A stretch of DNA of 64,000 bases from Candidatus Poribacteria bacterium (GCA_018644665.1 JABGQA010000080.1:118445-182444); one strand, 5' to 3'. Shown: positions 42,935 to 52,822, counted from the first letter of the stretch. Made by a program: numbers and translations. The notes: generated from the sequence alone by a model not told the origin.

Positions 42935-45364
42935 CTACGCCTTGCGGATGACCAGCCGGTAGTGCTGGCCGATCTTCTTCGTGTCCACGATCTCGTGCCC
43001 GTCGTTGCCCAGGCTCGCGGGGACATTCCGCATCGGCTCACCGTCGTCGATGGTGATCTCGAGCAGTTGACCGGAGTCCATCTGCTCCAGGCGCAGCTTG
43101 GTGCGCACGTAGTTGTAGGGGCACTCGACACCCTTGAGGTCCATGCTGTCGACGATCTCTTCGACCGTCTCCGCCACTACGGGAGCCGGGGTCGCGGCCT
43201 TGGCTGCGGGAGCGGCCTTCGCCTCTTCCGCCTGCACCTGCATGCGGCCGTAGACTTCCTGCGCCTGCTCGACGAACAGCGTCGCCTCTTCGATGGCGAA
43301 GTGCGCGCCTTCCTCGTCGAGAGCGGAGACGTCTTCCGCGAGCCACTTGTCGAGGAACTCCGCGAACGGGTTCCAGAACTGGCCTGTCTCAACGAACAAC
43401 GCCTTAAAGTCGCGGACCGTGTCCTCCACGGACTTCGGCTGGATGCCTCGCGTTGTGAGCAGAGCGTCGGCAGCGCGCGTCATCGCCTGCAGCGTGAGTT
43501 GCGCCGTCTCCGGGTACTGCTCCTTTTCGTAGCGTAGCGCGGCCTCGTACAGCCAGCGGTCTGCGTCCGTCAGCATGAACTCCACGAGTTCCACAAGTTC
43601 GCCAGCGCACTCGCCGACACCCGACTGCAGCGAGAACTCGCGGTCTTGGAGCCAGTCGACGTAGTAGCTGGAGTCCTCGTCGAACTCCGGCAACGCGTCG
43701 AACTCCGCCATGATCTCCTTGATGCGCTCCTTGCCCAGACGGCGAACGAACACGGCGAACGACTCTTTCGTTTCCGCCTGCGCGCGGTATACCTCCAGCA
43801 GCCGCTCGACGAGCTCGGGCGCCTTCTTGGACGGCACTTTCCCCACGGCAAGGCCGTAGGAACGCGCGTTGTCCGCCTGCTCGCCGCCGAGAACGACCTG
43901 GAAGTGCGGAGCCACATGGCCGCCGTGCCGACGCGCGGACCCGAAGAACCCGATGTCCGCGATGTGGTGTTGGCCGCAGGAGTTCGGGCATCCACTGATC
44001 TTGATGCTCAGATGGCTGACGTCGTCGTACTCCTCGCCGCCGAGGTTCCCGCGCAACTCGGCCGCGAGACCGCGAGACGAGGCGATGCCCAGCTTGCAGG
44101 AGTCAGTGCCGGGGCACGCCAGGACATCGGCGAGGCCTTCGGCGCCTGGGCTGCCGAGCTCTAGGTCGACGAGGTCGTTGTAGAGGTCGACCAGGTCCCC
44201 GTTGCTGACCCACCGCAGGATGATGTTCTGCGGGACCGTCAGCCGCACGGTGTCCTTGATGTACTTGCGGCTCACGCGCGCCAACGCGCGGAACTGATCA
44301 GCGGTGATATCGCCAAGAGGCAGTGTCACCTGCACGATCGAGTAACCCGCGTCCTTCTGAGGGCTCACGTTGGCAGCATACCAGCGGTTGAACCCGTCGG
44401 GCCGCGCGTCACCGTTCAGCGCGGACGCCGCCTTCAGCGGCGACTCCTCGGTGTCCTGAAGGTGCTCCAGGTAATCGGTCCACCGCGGGTCGAAGTCGAG
44501 CGTCTCCAACTCGGCGTACACGAGCCGCTTGAACTCGTCCAGGCCGATCTTGGCGATGAGGAACTTCATCCGCGCCTTCATGCGGCGCTTACGCTCCCCA
44601 TGCGCGGAGAACACTCGCCCGATGGCCTGCGAGAGAGGCAGCAGCTGCTCCGCCGGAAGGAACTCGTCGAACACCTTCGCCTGGTGCGGCACGGCGCCAA
44701 GGCCGCCGCCGACGAACAGCTTGAAGCCACGCTGCTCCACGCCGTCGACCGTGCGTACGCGCGCCACGGCGCCGATGTCATGCATGACGCCCAGGCCGCA
44801 CGGCTCATCCTCGCAGCCGGAGAAGGCGATCTTGAACTTGCGCCCAAAGTTCTGCAGGTCCGGGTGGCGCAGCAGGAAATACGTGAGGGCCTTCGCATAG
44901 GGCGTGACGTCGAACGCCTGCGTGCTGCACACGCCCGCCTTGGGGCAGCCGGTGACGTTGCGCACTACGTTCCCGCACGCCTCGGCAGTCGTAATGCCGA
45001 CGCTCGCGAGGCGCTGCATCATCGCCGGCGTGTCCTCGATCTTGACGTAGTGGTACTGGATGTCCTGACGCGTCGTAACGTGCGAAATACCGTCCGCGAA
45101 TTCCTCGGCGCAGTCGGCGAGTTCCTCCATCTGCTCCGCGGTGACCGCCCCGTATGGGATCTTGATGCGGATCATCTGGACGCCCTCTTGGCGCTGGCCG
45201 TATACGCCATGCCGCAGACGGAACTCCGTGAATACGTGCTCGGCGATATCGCCGCTACGGAAGCGACCGAGTTCGATCGCGAACACGTCTAGATCACGTT
45301 GTATGTCGGGAGGGATGCTGTCAAAGCGCTCGGCGAGCGCACGGTTCGCTACATCCTGAGCCAT
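42935..45364 (-). CDS. Ferredoxin-type sulfite/nitrite reductase fused to a C-terminal TusA-like domain
   Basis: 809 aa. Residues about 20-550 are a sirohaem / 4Fe-4S reductase; cluster Cys at 417 and 423 ('ACPGTDSCKLG') and 459 and 463 ('SGCPNSCGQHH'), with the sirohaem half 'VTGCPKAGVC' near 140. Residues 560-710 are a helical module without a recognised name. After an Ala/Pro-rich linker, residues 738-809 form a TusA/SirA domain with the conserved Cys748 in 'LKGVECPYNYVRTKL'. Start at 45364 behind AGAGGTC. Six-electron reduction of sulfite or nitrite with a tethered sulfur carrier fits the cysE gene elsewhere in the window. Confidence 0.9.
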   Translation of the reverse strand: MAQDVANRALAERFDSIPPDIQRDLDVFAIELGRFRSGDIAEHVFTEFRLRHGVYGQRQEGVQMIRIKIPYGAVTAEQMEELADCAEEFADGISHVTTRQDIQYHYVKIEDTPAMMQRLASVGITTAEACGNVVRNVTGCPKAGVCSTQAFDVTPYAKALTYFLLRHPDLQNFGRKFKIAFSGCEDEPCGLGVMHDIGAVARVRTVDGVEQRGFKLFVGGGLGAVPHQAKVFDEFLPAEQLLPLSQAIGRVFSAHGERKRRMKARMKFLIAKIGLDEFKRLVYAELETLDFDPRWTDYLEHLQDTEESPLKAASALNGDARPDGFNRWYAANVSPQKDAGYSIVQVTLPLGDITADQFRALARVSRKYIKDTVRLTVPQNIILRWVSNGDLVDLYNDLVDLELGSPGAEGLADVLACPGTDSCKLGIASSRGLAAELRGNLGGEEYDDVSHLSIKISGCPNSCGQHHIADIGFFGSARRHGGHVAPHFQVVLGGEQADNARSYGLAVGKVPSKKAPELVERLLEVYRAQAETKESFAVFVRRLGKERIKEIMAEFDALPEFDEDSSYYVDWLQDREFSLQSGVGECAGELVELVEFMLTDADRWLYEAALRYEKEQYPETAQLTLQAMTRAADALLTTRGIQPKSVEDTVRDFKALFVETGQFWNPFAEFLDKWLAEDVSALDEEGAHFAIEEATLFVEQAQEVYGRMQVQAEEAKAAPAAKAATPAPVVAETVEEIVDSMDLKGVECPYNYVRTKLRLEQMDSGQLLEITIDDGEPMRNVPASLGNDGHEIVDTKKIGQHYRLVIRKA

Positions 45365-45606
45365 TCGCTGGACCTCTTTCTCGATGGCGCCGACGCAAGT
45401 CGGAAACACGGCGTTACCGTACTATAAGCCGCCCCGGAAAACGAAGTCAACTTCGCTCCGGCCCGCCCGGGCCTGTGTGCGGTTTGTGCGGCCGCGCGGG
45501 CGTCGGTTACATTACACGCCGCGCGGAGGCGGGCGCGGGAGCCGGTGGTGCCGTGCGCTGCGACTCCACGCCACGGCGAAGCACGGCGCCGAAGGAGGGG
45601 ACACGG

Positions 45607-46425
45607 GTGGGCGTACTAGGCCAGAGCGATCTGGACCATTTCGACGAGCAGGGCTACGTAGTCGTTCGCGAAGCCGTGCCCAAGGCGAACTGCGAGGCGG
45701 TCGTCGACGCGATCTGGGACTTCCTGGGGATGGATCGGGACGACGCCGACGACTGGTATCGCGAGCCGCACAAGCCGGGCGGCGGCATGGTCGAGATGTA
45801 CCAGCACCAGGCGGTGTGGGACAACCGCCAGCACCCGAGGCTCCACGCTGCGTACGCGCAGCTTTGGGGCACGGAGCGGCTGTGGTGCAGCATCGACCGC
45901 GTGAACTTCAAGCCGCCACCGCACCCCGACTACCCGGAGTGGGATCACAAGGGGTTCCGCCACTGGGACGCGGACACGTCGAAGCTGCCGTTGCGGTTCG
46001 GTGTGCAGGGCGTCGTGTATCTCACGGACACTGCCGCGGACCAGGGGTCGTTCCAGTGCATGCCGGGCGAGCACAAGCCGTTGCTCGACGTGGAGCAGCC
46101 CTACGTCCCTGAGCTTGACCCCGACAAGTTCGTGCAGATCGAAGGCCAGGCGGGTGACCTGCTTATCTGGCATCGCGCCCTTGCCCACGGAAACGGGCAC
46201 AACACGTCGGACAAGCCACGCCTCGCGCAGTACATATCCATGCGCCCGGAGCGGTACGAGGACGAGGACGCGCGGCAGCACCGCATCAAATGCTGGCGCG
46301 ACCGTCTATGCCCCGGAGGACGGGCGTTCCCCGGCGATCCGCGTGGATGGGAACACGAGAAGGCCAAGACCGCCGCGCTCACGCCGTTGGGGCGGAAGGT
46401 GCTTGGTCTGGACGCATGGGAGTAG
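45607..46425 (+). CDS. Phytanoyl-CoA dioxygenase (PhyH) family protein, tandem copy 1
   Basis: 272 aa Fe(II)/2-oxoglutarate oxygenase-type fold. Facial triad: His119 and Asp121 in 'GFRHWDADTS', distal His194 in 'ALAHGNGHN', and 2-oxoglutarate-binding Arg205 in 'KPRLAQYIS'. GTG start behind AAGGAGGGG; the longer open frame upstream is low-complexity Arg-rich and rejected. Followed 7 bp later by a close paralogue: counted by eye, about 68% identical without gaps over the first 210 residues. Confidence 0.9.
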   Translation: MGVLGQSDLDHFDEQGYVVVREAVPKANCEAVVDAIWDFLGMDRDDADDWYREPHKPGGGMVEMYQHQAVWDNRQHPRLHAAYAQLWGTERLWCSIDRVNFKPPPHPDYPEWDHKGFRHWDADTSKLPLRFGVQGVVYLTDTAADQGSFQCMPGEHKPLLDVEQPYVPELDPDKFVQIEGQAGDLLIWHRALAHGNGHNTSDKPRLAQYISMRPERYEDEDARQHRIKCWRDRLCPGGRAFPGDPRGWEHEKAKTAALTPLGRKVLGLDAWE

Positions 46426-46432
46426 GCTACCG

Positions 46433-47242
46433 ATGGCGACATTCAAGGAAGCGGATCACGCGTTCTACGAGGAAAACGGCTACGTCGTCGCGCGGGACTG
46501 CGTCCCGAAGGCGAACTGCGACGCCGTCGTCGACGCCGTGTGGGATTTCCTCGAGATGGACCGGGACGATCCCAACGACTGGTATCGCAAGCCCCACAGC
46601 CCGGGAGCGGGCATGGTGCACATGCACCAGCATCAGGCGCTGTGGGACAACCGGCAGCACCCGAACGTGCACCAGGCGTTCGCGGAGATCATTGGCGCCG
46701 AGAAGCTGTGGGTGTCGATGGACCGGGCAAACCTAAAGCCGCCGCAGCATCCCGACCACCCGGAGTGGGACCACCCCGGGTTCATGCACTGGGACGCGAA
46801 CACTAAGGATCTCCCGCTTGGCCGTGGCGTGCAGGGCGTCGTCTATCTGACCGACACCGCGGACGACCAGGGGTCGTTCCAGTGCGTCCCCGGCGCGCAC
46901 AAGCACTTGCTGGACACGGACAACCCATTCGTGCCGGAGCTGCGCGAGGAGGAGTACCGTCAGATCCCAGGATCGGCGGGCGACCTCCTGATATGGATGG
47001 TCGCCCTGCCCCACGGCAACGGCCACAACACTTCCGATCGGCCGCGCCTCGCGCAATACATTACGATGGGGCGCGCCGGCGAGACGAACGACGACGCCCG
47101 GCAGAATCGCATCAAGCACTGGCGCGATCGCACTCCCGGCGGATTCCCGGGCGATCCCCGGCGGATCGAGGAAGACCACGGCACAACTGCGGAACTGACT
47201 CCGCTGGGCCGCAAGCTCCTCGGTCTCGATCTGTGGGATTGA
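46433..47242 (+). CDS. Phytanoyl-CoA dioxygenase (PhyH) family protein, tandem copy 2
   Basis: 269 aa. Same triad positions as copy 1: His119, Asp121 ('GFMHWDANT') and His194 ('ALPHGNGHN'). A recent tandem duplication. Differences concentrate near the N terminus and in residues 81-92 and 171-180, which may alter substrate choice. Both copies are probably active. Substrate is likely a small hydroxylatable metabolite rather than phytanoyl-CoA. Confidence 0.9.
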   Translation: MATFKEADHAFYEENGYVVARDCVPKANCDAVVDAVWDFLEMDRDDPNDWYRKPHSPGAGMVHMHQHQALWDNRQHPNVHQAFAEIIGAEKLWVSMDRANLKPPQHPDHPEWDHPGFMHWDANTKDLPLGRGVQGVVYLTDTADDQGSFQCVPGAHKHLLDTDNPFVPELREEEYRQIPGSAGDLLIWMVALPHGNGHNTSDRPRLAQYITMGRAGETNDDARQNRIKHWRDRTPGGFPGDPRRIEEDHGTTAELTPLGRKLLGLDLWD

Positions 47243-47316
47243 GCCCGGCCTCCCTGCGTGGAATGATGCTTACGAGACGATTACGCCGTTAACCGGCAAC
47301 GAGGAGACCGTTCGAC

Positions 47317-48291
47317 ATGAGCGTTAGATTCGGCATCGTGGGCCTCGGGATGGGCATGAACCGGTCTCGTCAGGTGCTCTCAACCGATGGCGCCGAACTC
47401 GTCGCCGTATGTGACCTCGACGAGGCGCGGCTCGAGAAGGCGAAGACGGAACTAGACTGCGAAGGGCACACCGACTACCAGGAGATGTGCGAACGGGACG
47501 ATCTGGACTACGTCTGGATCATGCTCCCCAGCGGCATGCACGCGAAGTTCGGCATCCAGGCCGCCGAGTGCGGGAAGAACGTCGTCACGACGAAGCCCAT
47601 GGACATCACCATCGAAGCGTGCGATGCCCTGACCGCAGCTTGCGACAAGAACGGCGTCAAGCTCGTCATCGACTTCGAAGAGCGCTTCCGGCCGATCAAC
47701 CGCAAGATCAAGAAGGCGGTCGACGAGGGGCTGCTCGGTGACGTGATCCTTGGCGAGATCAGGCTCAAGTGGTGGCGCGGCGAGGGGTACTTCCGCGGCT
47801 GGCACGGCACGTGGAAGCAGGACGGCGGCGGCTCGCTCGCGAACCAGGGCGTCCATCAACTCGACCTGCTCCAGTGGTTCCTCGGCGATGTCGACCACGT
47901 GTCCGGCCACTTCGGCATCTACGGCGGTCACGAGCACCGCGAGGTCGAAACCGAGGACCTGTTGCACGCGCACGTGCAGTTCAAGAGTGGCTCCGTCGGG
48001 GCCATCCTCACTACCACGACCTGTCCGATCGTCCAGCAGACGCAGGTTCAGGTGCACGGCGTGAAGGGCGTCGTCGGCACCGGCCCGGACGTCTGGGCGT
48101 TCGTGGGCGACGACGAGGTCGATGTCGAAATCGAGCCTGGCCCGCGTAACTCAACCGAGGACTGCATCAGCGTGCTTCGTGAGGGCACCGAGCCGGCGTG
48201 CAGCGGCGCCGAAGGCCGCAAGACCGTCGAGCTGTTCAACGCCATCTACCAGTCAGGGCGCGAGAAGCGCGAAGTCAGCCTGCCGCTGTAG
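47317..48291 (+). CDS. Gfo/Idh/MocA family oxidoreductase
   Basis: 324 aa. 'VRFGIVGLGMGMNRSRQVL' Rossmann loop, 'VTTKPMDITIEACD' in the E-K-P position, and 'GGSLANQGVHQLDLLQWFLGD' with the catalytic Asp/His helix. It lies between the PhyH pair and a third PhyH gene. It shares the 'GLGMGMNRS' / 'GMGIGRSNG' type of loop with the enzyme at 15634, but overall the two are distant. Likely oxidises a sugar or cyclitol in this catabolic island. Confidence 0.9.
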   Translation: MSVRFGIVGLGMGMNRSRQVLSTDGAELVAVCDLDEARLEKAKTELDCEGHTDYQEMCERDDLDYVWIMLPSGMHAKFGIQAAECGKNVVTTKPMDITIEACDALTAACDKNGVKLVIDFEERFRPINRKIKKAVDEGLLGDVILGEIRLKWWRGEGYFRGWHGTWKQDGGGSLANQGVHQLDLLQWFLGDVDHVSGHFGIYGGHEHREVETEDLLHAHVQFKSGSVGAILTTTTCPIVQQTQVQVHGVKGVVGTGPDVWAFVGDDEVDVEIEPGPRNSTEDCISVLREGTEPACSGAEGRKTVELFNAIYQSGREKREVSLPL

Positions 48292-48318
48292 ACCGCGGCG
48301 CGATACCCGGGAGGCACA

Positions 48319-49134
48319 ATGAGACCACGGCCCGACGCCGAGTTCGACGTCACGCTCACCGACGAGCAACTCGCCCACTACCGCGAGCAGGGGTACCTGA
48401 GCATCGACCGCATCACCTCGGACGAGGAAGTGGAGTGGCTGCGTGAGGTGTACGACCACCTGTTCAGCAATCGCGTGGGCGAGGAGGAGGGCGCGTACTT
48501 CGACCTCGGCGGCCGTCGGGCGCACGGCGGCAAGGAAGTTCTGCCGCAAGTGCTCGGGCCGGAGCGTGTGTTCCCTGAGCTGCGCGAAACCTCGCACTTC
48601 CGCAACGCGCGCCGTCTCTCAGCGGCCTTGATGGAGTTGCCGCTGGACGACGTAAACGGCGGCGGTCACATGATCCTCAAGCCGGCGGGGTATGGCGGCG
48701 CGACGCCGTGGCATCAGGACGAGGCGTACTGGAGCCCGGCGATGCTCCACGCGGGTCTCAGCGTCTGGCTGCCCCTCGATCCGGCGACGCTAGACAGCGG
48801 CTGTCTGCACTTCATCCCAAAGTCGCATCTGTCCGAAGACGTCCTCGAACACCGCCACATCGACGACGACCCCCTGGTGCACGGCCTGGTGACAGACCAC
48901 GTGGACGCATCGCAGGCGGTCGCGTGCCCAATCGATGCCGGCGGGGCGACGTTCCACCACTGCCGCACGCTACACTACGCGGCGCCCAACACGACGAACC
49001 GCGAACGTCGCGCCTACATCACCGTATTCAGCGCGCAGCCGACCAAGCGCGAGGCCCCCGCGGCGAGGCCCTGGATCGACGCGGAGGCCGAAGCGCTCGC
49101 GAAGCTCGAATCCCTCGCGCGGCCGCAGTCGTAG
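48319..49134 (+). CDS. Phytanoyl-CoA dioxygenase (PhyH) family protein
   Basis: 271 aa. H-x-D in 'GATPWHQDEAYWSP' and distal His in 'HHCRTLHYAAPNTTN' with Arg in 'NRERRAYITV'. This is a different subfamily from the tandem pair at 45607/46433; the 'TPWHQDEAYW' form is closer to classical PhyH. 27 bp after the Gfo/Idh gene and 20 bp before the enolase-superfamily gene, so part of one operon. Confidence 0.9.
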   Translation: MRPRPDAEFDVTLTDEQLAHYREQGYLSIDRITSDEEVEWLREVYDHLFSNRVGEEEGAYFDLGGRRAHGGKEVLPQVLGPERVFPELRETSHFRNARRLSAALMELPLDDVNGGGHMILKPAGYGGATPWHQDEAYWSPAMLHAGLSVWLPLDPATLDSGCLHFIPKSHLSEDVLEHRHIDDDPLVHGLVTDHVDASQAVACPIDAGGATFHHCRTLHYAAPNTTNRERRAYITVFSAQPTKREAPAARPWIDAEAEALAKLESLARPQS

Positions 49135-49154
49135 CCCCGGGCGGAGCAAAGCCG

Positions 49155-50237
49155 ATGCAGATAACCGCAGTGCGCGTGTTCCTCGTGCAAGGCCTTGTCA
49201 TCGTGCGTGTCGAGACGGACGCGGGCGTCACCGGGTACGGCGAGTGCAGCGCGATGAACTCCGGCGTCATCAAGTCTGTCGTGACTGACTCGCTGGCCCC
49301 GCTCCTCGTCGGGCAGAATCCCCTCGAGATCGAGCGACTGTGGGAGCGGATGTACGTCTCGACGTACAAGCTCCGCGGGCAGGCCCAGTCGATCGGAATC
49401 AGCGGCGTGGACATCGCGCTCTGGGACATCCTCGGTAAGACGCTGGACACGCCGGTCTACCAGTTGCTCGGAGGGCGGTACAGGGAGCGGGTACGCATGT
49501 ACGCTAGCTCTGTCGCCCGCGGCCTCGACCCGGCTCGGTCCGCCGTCAAGGCGCGCGAGTACATCGACTCGGGCTTCACCGCGGTGAAGGTCAAAGTCGG
49601 CACACGCTGGGGTTTCGACGACCTGCCGGACACGGCGATAGCGACCGTCGAGGCGATGCGTGACACCATCGGCCCGGACGTCGACCTTATGGTGGACGCG
49701 AACTCAGCGTACTCGGCGCACGCGGCGATCCGCGTCGGTCGCAGGCTGGAGGCGCTCGACGTGTTCCACTTCGAGGAGCCGACCCCGTTCCACGACATCG
49801 ACGGGATGGCGCAGATCGCTGACGCGCTCGACATGCCGGTCGCGGGCGGGGAGCAGGATCACACGCGCTACCGGTTCCGCGAGTTGCTCGAACGCGGCGC
49901 GGCGGACATCCTGCAGCCGGACGTCATCAAGGCGGGCGGCCTGTCGGAGTGCAAGAAGATAGCCGCGATGGCGGACGCCTTCGGGAAGCCGGTGACGCCC
50001 CACAACACGAACCGCACGATCGGCATGGCCGCGACGCTGCACTTCCTCGCATCTACCCCGAACGCGCGATACTCGCAGGAGTGCACGATCCTCCCCGACC
50101 TGCGCCCCAACCCCGTGCGCGACTCCGTCCTGCGCGAGCCGATCTGCGTCGTCGACGGTCACATCGCTCCACCAGAGGGCCCGGGCCTCGGCGTCATCGT
50201 CGACGACAGCGTCCTGGAGCAGCATGGGGCAGGCTGA
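49155..50237 (+). CDS. Mandelate racemase / muconate lactonizing enzyme family protein
   Basis: 360 aa, the standard length. K-x-K in 'TAVKVKVGTR', metal ligands in 'LMVDANSAYS', 'FHFEEPTPF' and 'VAGGEQDHTR', and general-base His in 'VTPHNTNR' indicate the mandelate racemase / acid-sugar dehydratase subgroup. The ATG was chosen where the 'MQITAVRVFLV' start matches the family; the open frame before it overlaps the PhyH gene. Probably dehydrates or epimerises an acid sugar produced by the neighbouring oxidoreductases. Confidence 0.9.
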   Translation: MQITAVRVFLVQGLVIVRVETDAGVTGYGECSAMNSGVIKSVVTDSLAPLLVGQNPLEIERLWERMYVSTYKLRGQAQSIGISGVDIALWDILGKTLDTPVYQLLGGRYRERVRMYASSVARGLDPARSAVKAREYIDSGFTAVKVKVGTRWGFDDLPDTAIATVEAMRDTIGPDVDLMVDANSAYSAHAAIRVGRRLEALDVFHFEEPTPFHDIDGMAQIADALDMPVAGGEQDHTRYRFRELLERGAADILQPDVIKAGGLSECKKIAAMADAFGKPVTPHNTNRTIGMAATLHFLASTPNARYSQECTILPDLRPNPVRDSVLREPICVVDGHIAPPEGPGLGVIVDDSVLEQHGAG

Positions 50238-50258
50238 CCCCAGCGGCGTCGCAGGCTG

Positions 50259-51416
50259 ATGCATCTGGCGCTACTCGTCGTCGTGGCGGCGTTCGTTGGC
50301 TCGATGGTGGGTGTCGAACGCACCGTACTCCCTCTCCTCGCGGCCGGTGAATTCGGCGTCGGGTCAAAGGCAGCCACCCTCTCGTTCATCGCGTCGTTCG
50401 GCGCGGTCAAGGCGGTCTCGAACCTCATCGCCGGCCGCCTCGCGGACACACATGGCCGGAGGCGCGTGCTGATCGCCGGGTGGCTGGTCGGCACCCCGGT
50501 GCCACTCCTCCTCATGTGGGCGCCGTCGTGGGGGTGGGTGGTCGGCGCGAACGTGCTCCTTGGCGTCAACCAAGGCTTCACGTGGTCCGCGGTCCAGATC
50601 ATGAAGGTGGATCTCGTAAGCGACCGCCGTCGTGGTCTGGCGATGGGCGTCAATGAATTCGCCGGGTACACCGGTGTGGCAGCCGCCGCATATGGCACGG
50701 GCGTGATTGCGTCGCGGATGGGTCTCCGCCCCGCGCCGTTCGTCTTGGGCGTGGCGTGCGCTGCTATCGGCCTTGGGCTGTCGCTCCTTACCCGCGAGAC
50801 CTCCGGCGCCCTACGGTCGCCCGCGAGCGAACTCGTGGCACGGCCGCACGCGTCTCTGTGGCGCAACCGCCGCTACCAGGCAACGTGCGCGCTGGGGCTG
50901 CTGAACAACCTCCGCGACAGCGTCATGTGGGGGCTGGCTCCGCTGCTCCTGGCCGCGCGGGGGATGGACGTCGGCCGCATCGGCTCCGTCTCCGCGGCGT
51001 ACCTTGCCGCGTGGGGATGTCCGCAGATTCTGACAGGCCCACTCAGCGATCGGGTAGGGCGGAGGCCGTTGGTCGTCGCCGGGCTCGCGTGCCAGGCAAT
51101 CGGGCTGGCGCTGCTCACGCGGGACGCCGACGCGACGGCCGCGCCGTACGCGGCGATCGCCATCGGGCTCGGCACGGCGCTCGTCTACCCGACGCTCCTC
51201 GCCGCGGCGCCGGATGTGACTCCGGGCGCGCCGCGGGGCACCGTGATGGGCGTCTACCGGTCGCTGCGCGATGGTGGGTACGTGGTGGGCGCTGCTGGGG
51301 CCGGCCCGCTCGCTGACGCCGTGGGAATCACCACCACGATGGCGCTGCTCGCTACGGTGATGGGGCTTTCCATCGCCCCCGCGTTCCTGCTGCCGGGCCG
51401 AGCTCGACCGACGTAG
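50259..51416 (+). CDS. Major facilitator superfamily transporter
   Basis: 385 aa with about 12 hydrophobic segments. MFS motif A is visible twice: 'GRLADTHGRRRVLIAG' after TM2 and 'GPLSDRVGRRPLVVAG' after TM8. 21 bp after the enolase-superfamily gene, so probably the uptake or efflux step for the same island. Convergent with the sulfatase gene (5 bp between stops). Substrate cannot be predicted. Confidence 0.92.
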   Translation: MHLALLVVVAAFVGSMVGVERTVLPLLAAGEFGVGSKAATLSFIASFGAVKAVSNLIAGRLADTHGRRRVLIAGWLVGTPVPLLLMWAPSWGWVVGANVLLGVNQGFTWSAVQIMKVDLVSDRRRGLAMGVNEFAGYTGVAAAAYGTGVIASRMGLRPAPFVLGVACAAIGLGLSLLTRETSGALRSPASELVARPHASLWRNRRYQATCALGLLNNLRDSVMWGLAPLLLAARGMDVGRIGSVSAAYLAAWGCPQILTGPLSDRVGRRPLVVAGLACQAIGLALLTRDADATAAPYAAIAIGLGTALVYPTLLAAAPDVTPGAPRGTVMGVYRSLRDGGYVVGAAGAGPLADAVGITTTMALLATVMGLSIAPAFLLPGRARPT

Positions 51417-51421
51417 CGTAG

Positions 51422-52822
51422 TTACATCGGCGCGATCCTGCGCGAGCCGACGTCGGTCGACGCCAACACGTGCGCGTCGAAGCTCGCTTGCACGAGTTCG
51501 TGCCTGACGGCGGCGTGGTAAGGGCTATCCCACAGGTCGTTGTGCTCCCACGGATCCTCCTGCAGGTCGTATAGCTCGCCGAGCCCCTGCGTGTGGTAGT
51601 TGCACAGCTTGTAGCGCCGGTTGCGGTACATCGTGGCGAACGTCCCGCCTCCGCCCGTAAACTGCGTGTCCAGGGCGTCGAAGTACTCGCAACGGACGAA
51701 GTCGCGATGGTGGCCAGCATCCGCCTCGCCGCGCAGGATCGGCATCAACGTGCGGCCCTGCATCTGCTCCAGCGCCCCAAGCTCGGCGGCCTCGGCGACC
51801 GTGGCGGACATGTCCAGCAGTTCCACGAGCGCGTCACTGACGACCCCTGACGCCAACCGGGCCGGCCACGAGAAGATGAGCGGCACGCGCGTCAGACCCT
51901 CGTAGAACCGGCACCCCTTGTACATCAGGCCGTGGTCGCCGAGTGTTTCGCCATGGTCGCTGGTAAACACGATGAGCGTGTTGTCGCGCTGACCGGACGC
52001 GTCCAACGCCGCGAGGACACGGCCGAACTGCTCGTCAAGCTGGGCGATCATGGCGTAGTAGCGCGCCTGCTTCGCATGTGCGTCGTGCTGTTTCGGCGTC
52101 TTGACCTCGTCCTGGAACTCTACCGTGGACAGCTTCGCCTGCTGCTCGAGGTCGCTTTCGCGGAAGTGCGGCCCCGGCATGTCCTCTGCGCGGAAGCGGT
52201 CGGCGTATTCGCGCGGCGGGATGAACGGCGGGTGCGGGTCGTAGATGTTCACGCAGAGAAGCCACGGCTGGTCGCGCTCGCGCGAGATGAACTCGATTGA
52301 GCGGTCGCTCGCCCACTTCGTCTGGTGCAGCTCGGGCCGAACGCGCTCGTCGCTCTCGCGCATGGAGTCGAGGTCGCCGCCCTGTTCGCGGACCCAGTCA
52401 GCGTAGTCATGGCCTTCCGCCCAGTCGTCACGGGGCGCGTGGCTGAACCGCCAAAAGCCGAAGCCGTCGTCGAGTCTGGGTTCGGTGCGATGGCCCGAGC
52501 TTGTCAGATGGAACTTCCCGACCATGCCGCAGTCGTAGCCGGCGTCGGCCATCAGCTTGCTCAGCAACGGCGGCGATGACGGGAACGTGTCGTTGCCGTT
52601 GCGGGTATTGTGCACGCGTGTCGGGTACATGCCAGTCATGAAGCTCGACCTGCTCGGTGTGCAGATTGGGCTCTGGCAGTAGGCGTGCGTGAAGGCGACG
52701 CCGTCGCGCGCGAGAGCGTCGATGACCGGTGTATGCACGTGCGGATTCCCCAGCGCACCGATCGTGTCGAACCGCTGCTGGTCGGTGCAGTACCACAGGA
52801 TGTTCGGTCGTTCGTCGCGCAT
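51422..52822 (-). CDS. Sulfatase with canonical formylglycine Cys
   Basis: 466 aa. Catalytic Cys54 in 'SPICTPSRSSFMTGMYPTR' (C-x-P-S-R), metal-binding Asp pair replaced as usual by 'YCTDQQRFD', and the later 'FTSDHGETLGDHG' ligands. ATG at 52822 behind AGGAG. No signal peptide, so cytoplasmic and probably not acting on external polysaccharide. It needs a formylglycine-generating enzyme encoded elsewhere. Close to PhyH and MFS genes, so may desulfate or dephosphonate an imported metabolite. Confidence 0.9.
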   Translation of the reverse strand: MRDERPNILWYCTDQQRFDTIGALGNPHVHTPVIDALARDGVAFTHAYCQSPICTPSRSSFMTGMYPTRVHNTRNGNDTFPSSPPLLSKLMADAGYDCGMVGKFHLTSSGHRTEPRLDDGFGFWRFSHAPRDDWAEGHDYADWVREQGGDLDSMRESDERVRPELHQTKWASDRSIEFISRERDQPWLLCVNIYDPHPPFIPPREYADRFRAEDMPGPHFRESDLEQQAKLSTVEFQDEVKTPKQHDAHAKQARYYAMIAQLDEQFGRVLAALDASGQRDNTLIVFTSDHGETLGDHGLMYKGCRFYEGLTRVPLIFSWPARLASGVVSDALVELLDMSATVAEAAELGALEQMQGRTLMPILRGEADAGHHRDFVRCEYFDALDTQFTGGGGTFATMYRNRRYKLCNYHTQGLGELYDLQEDPWEHNDLWDSPYHAAVRHELVQASFDAHVLASTDVGSRRIAPM

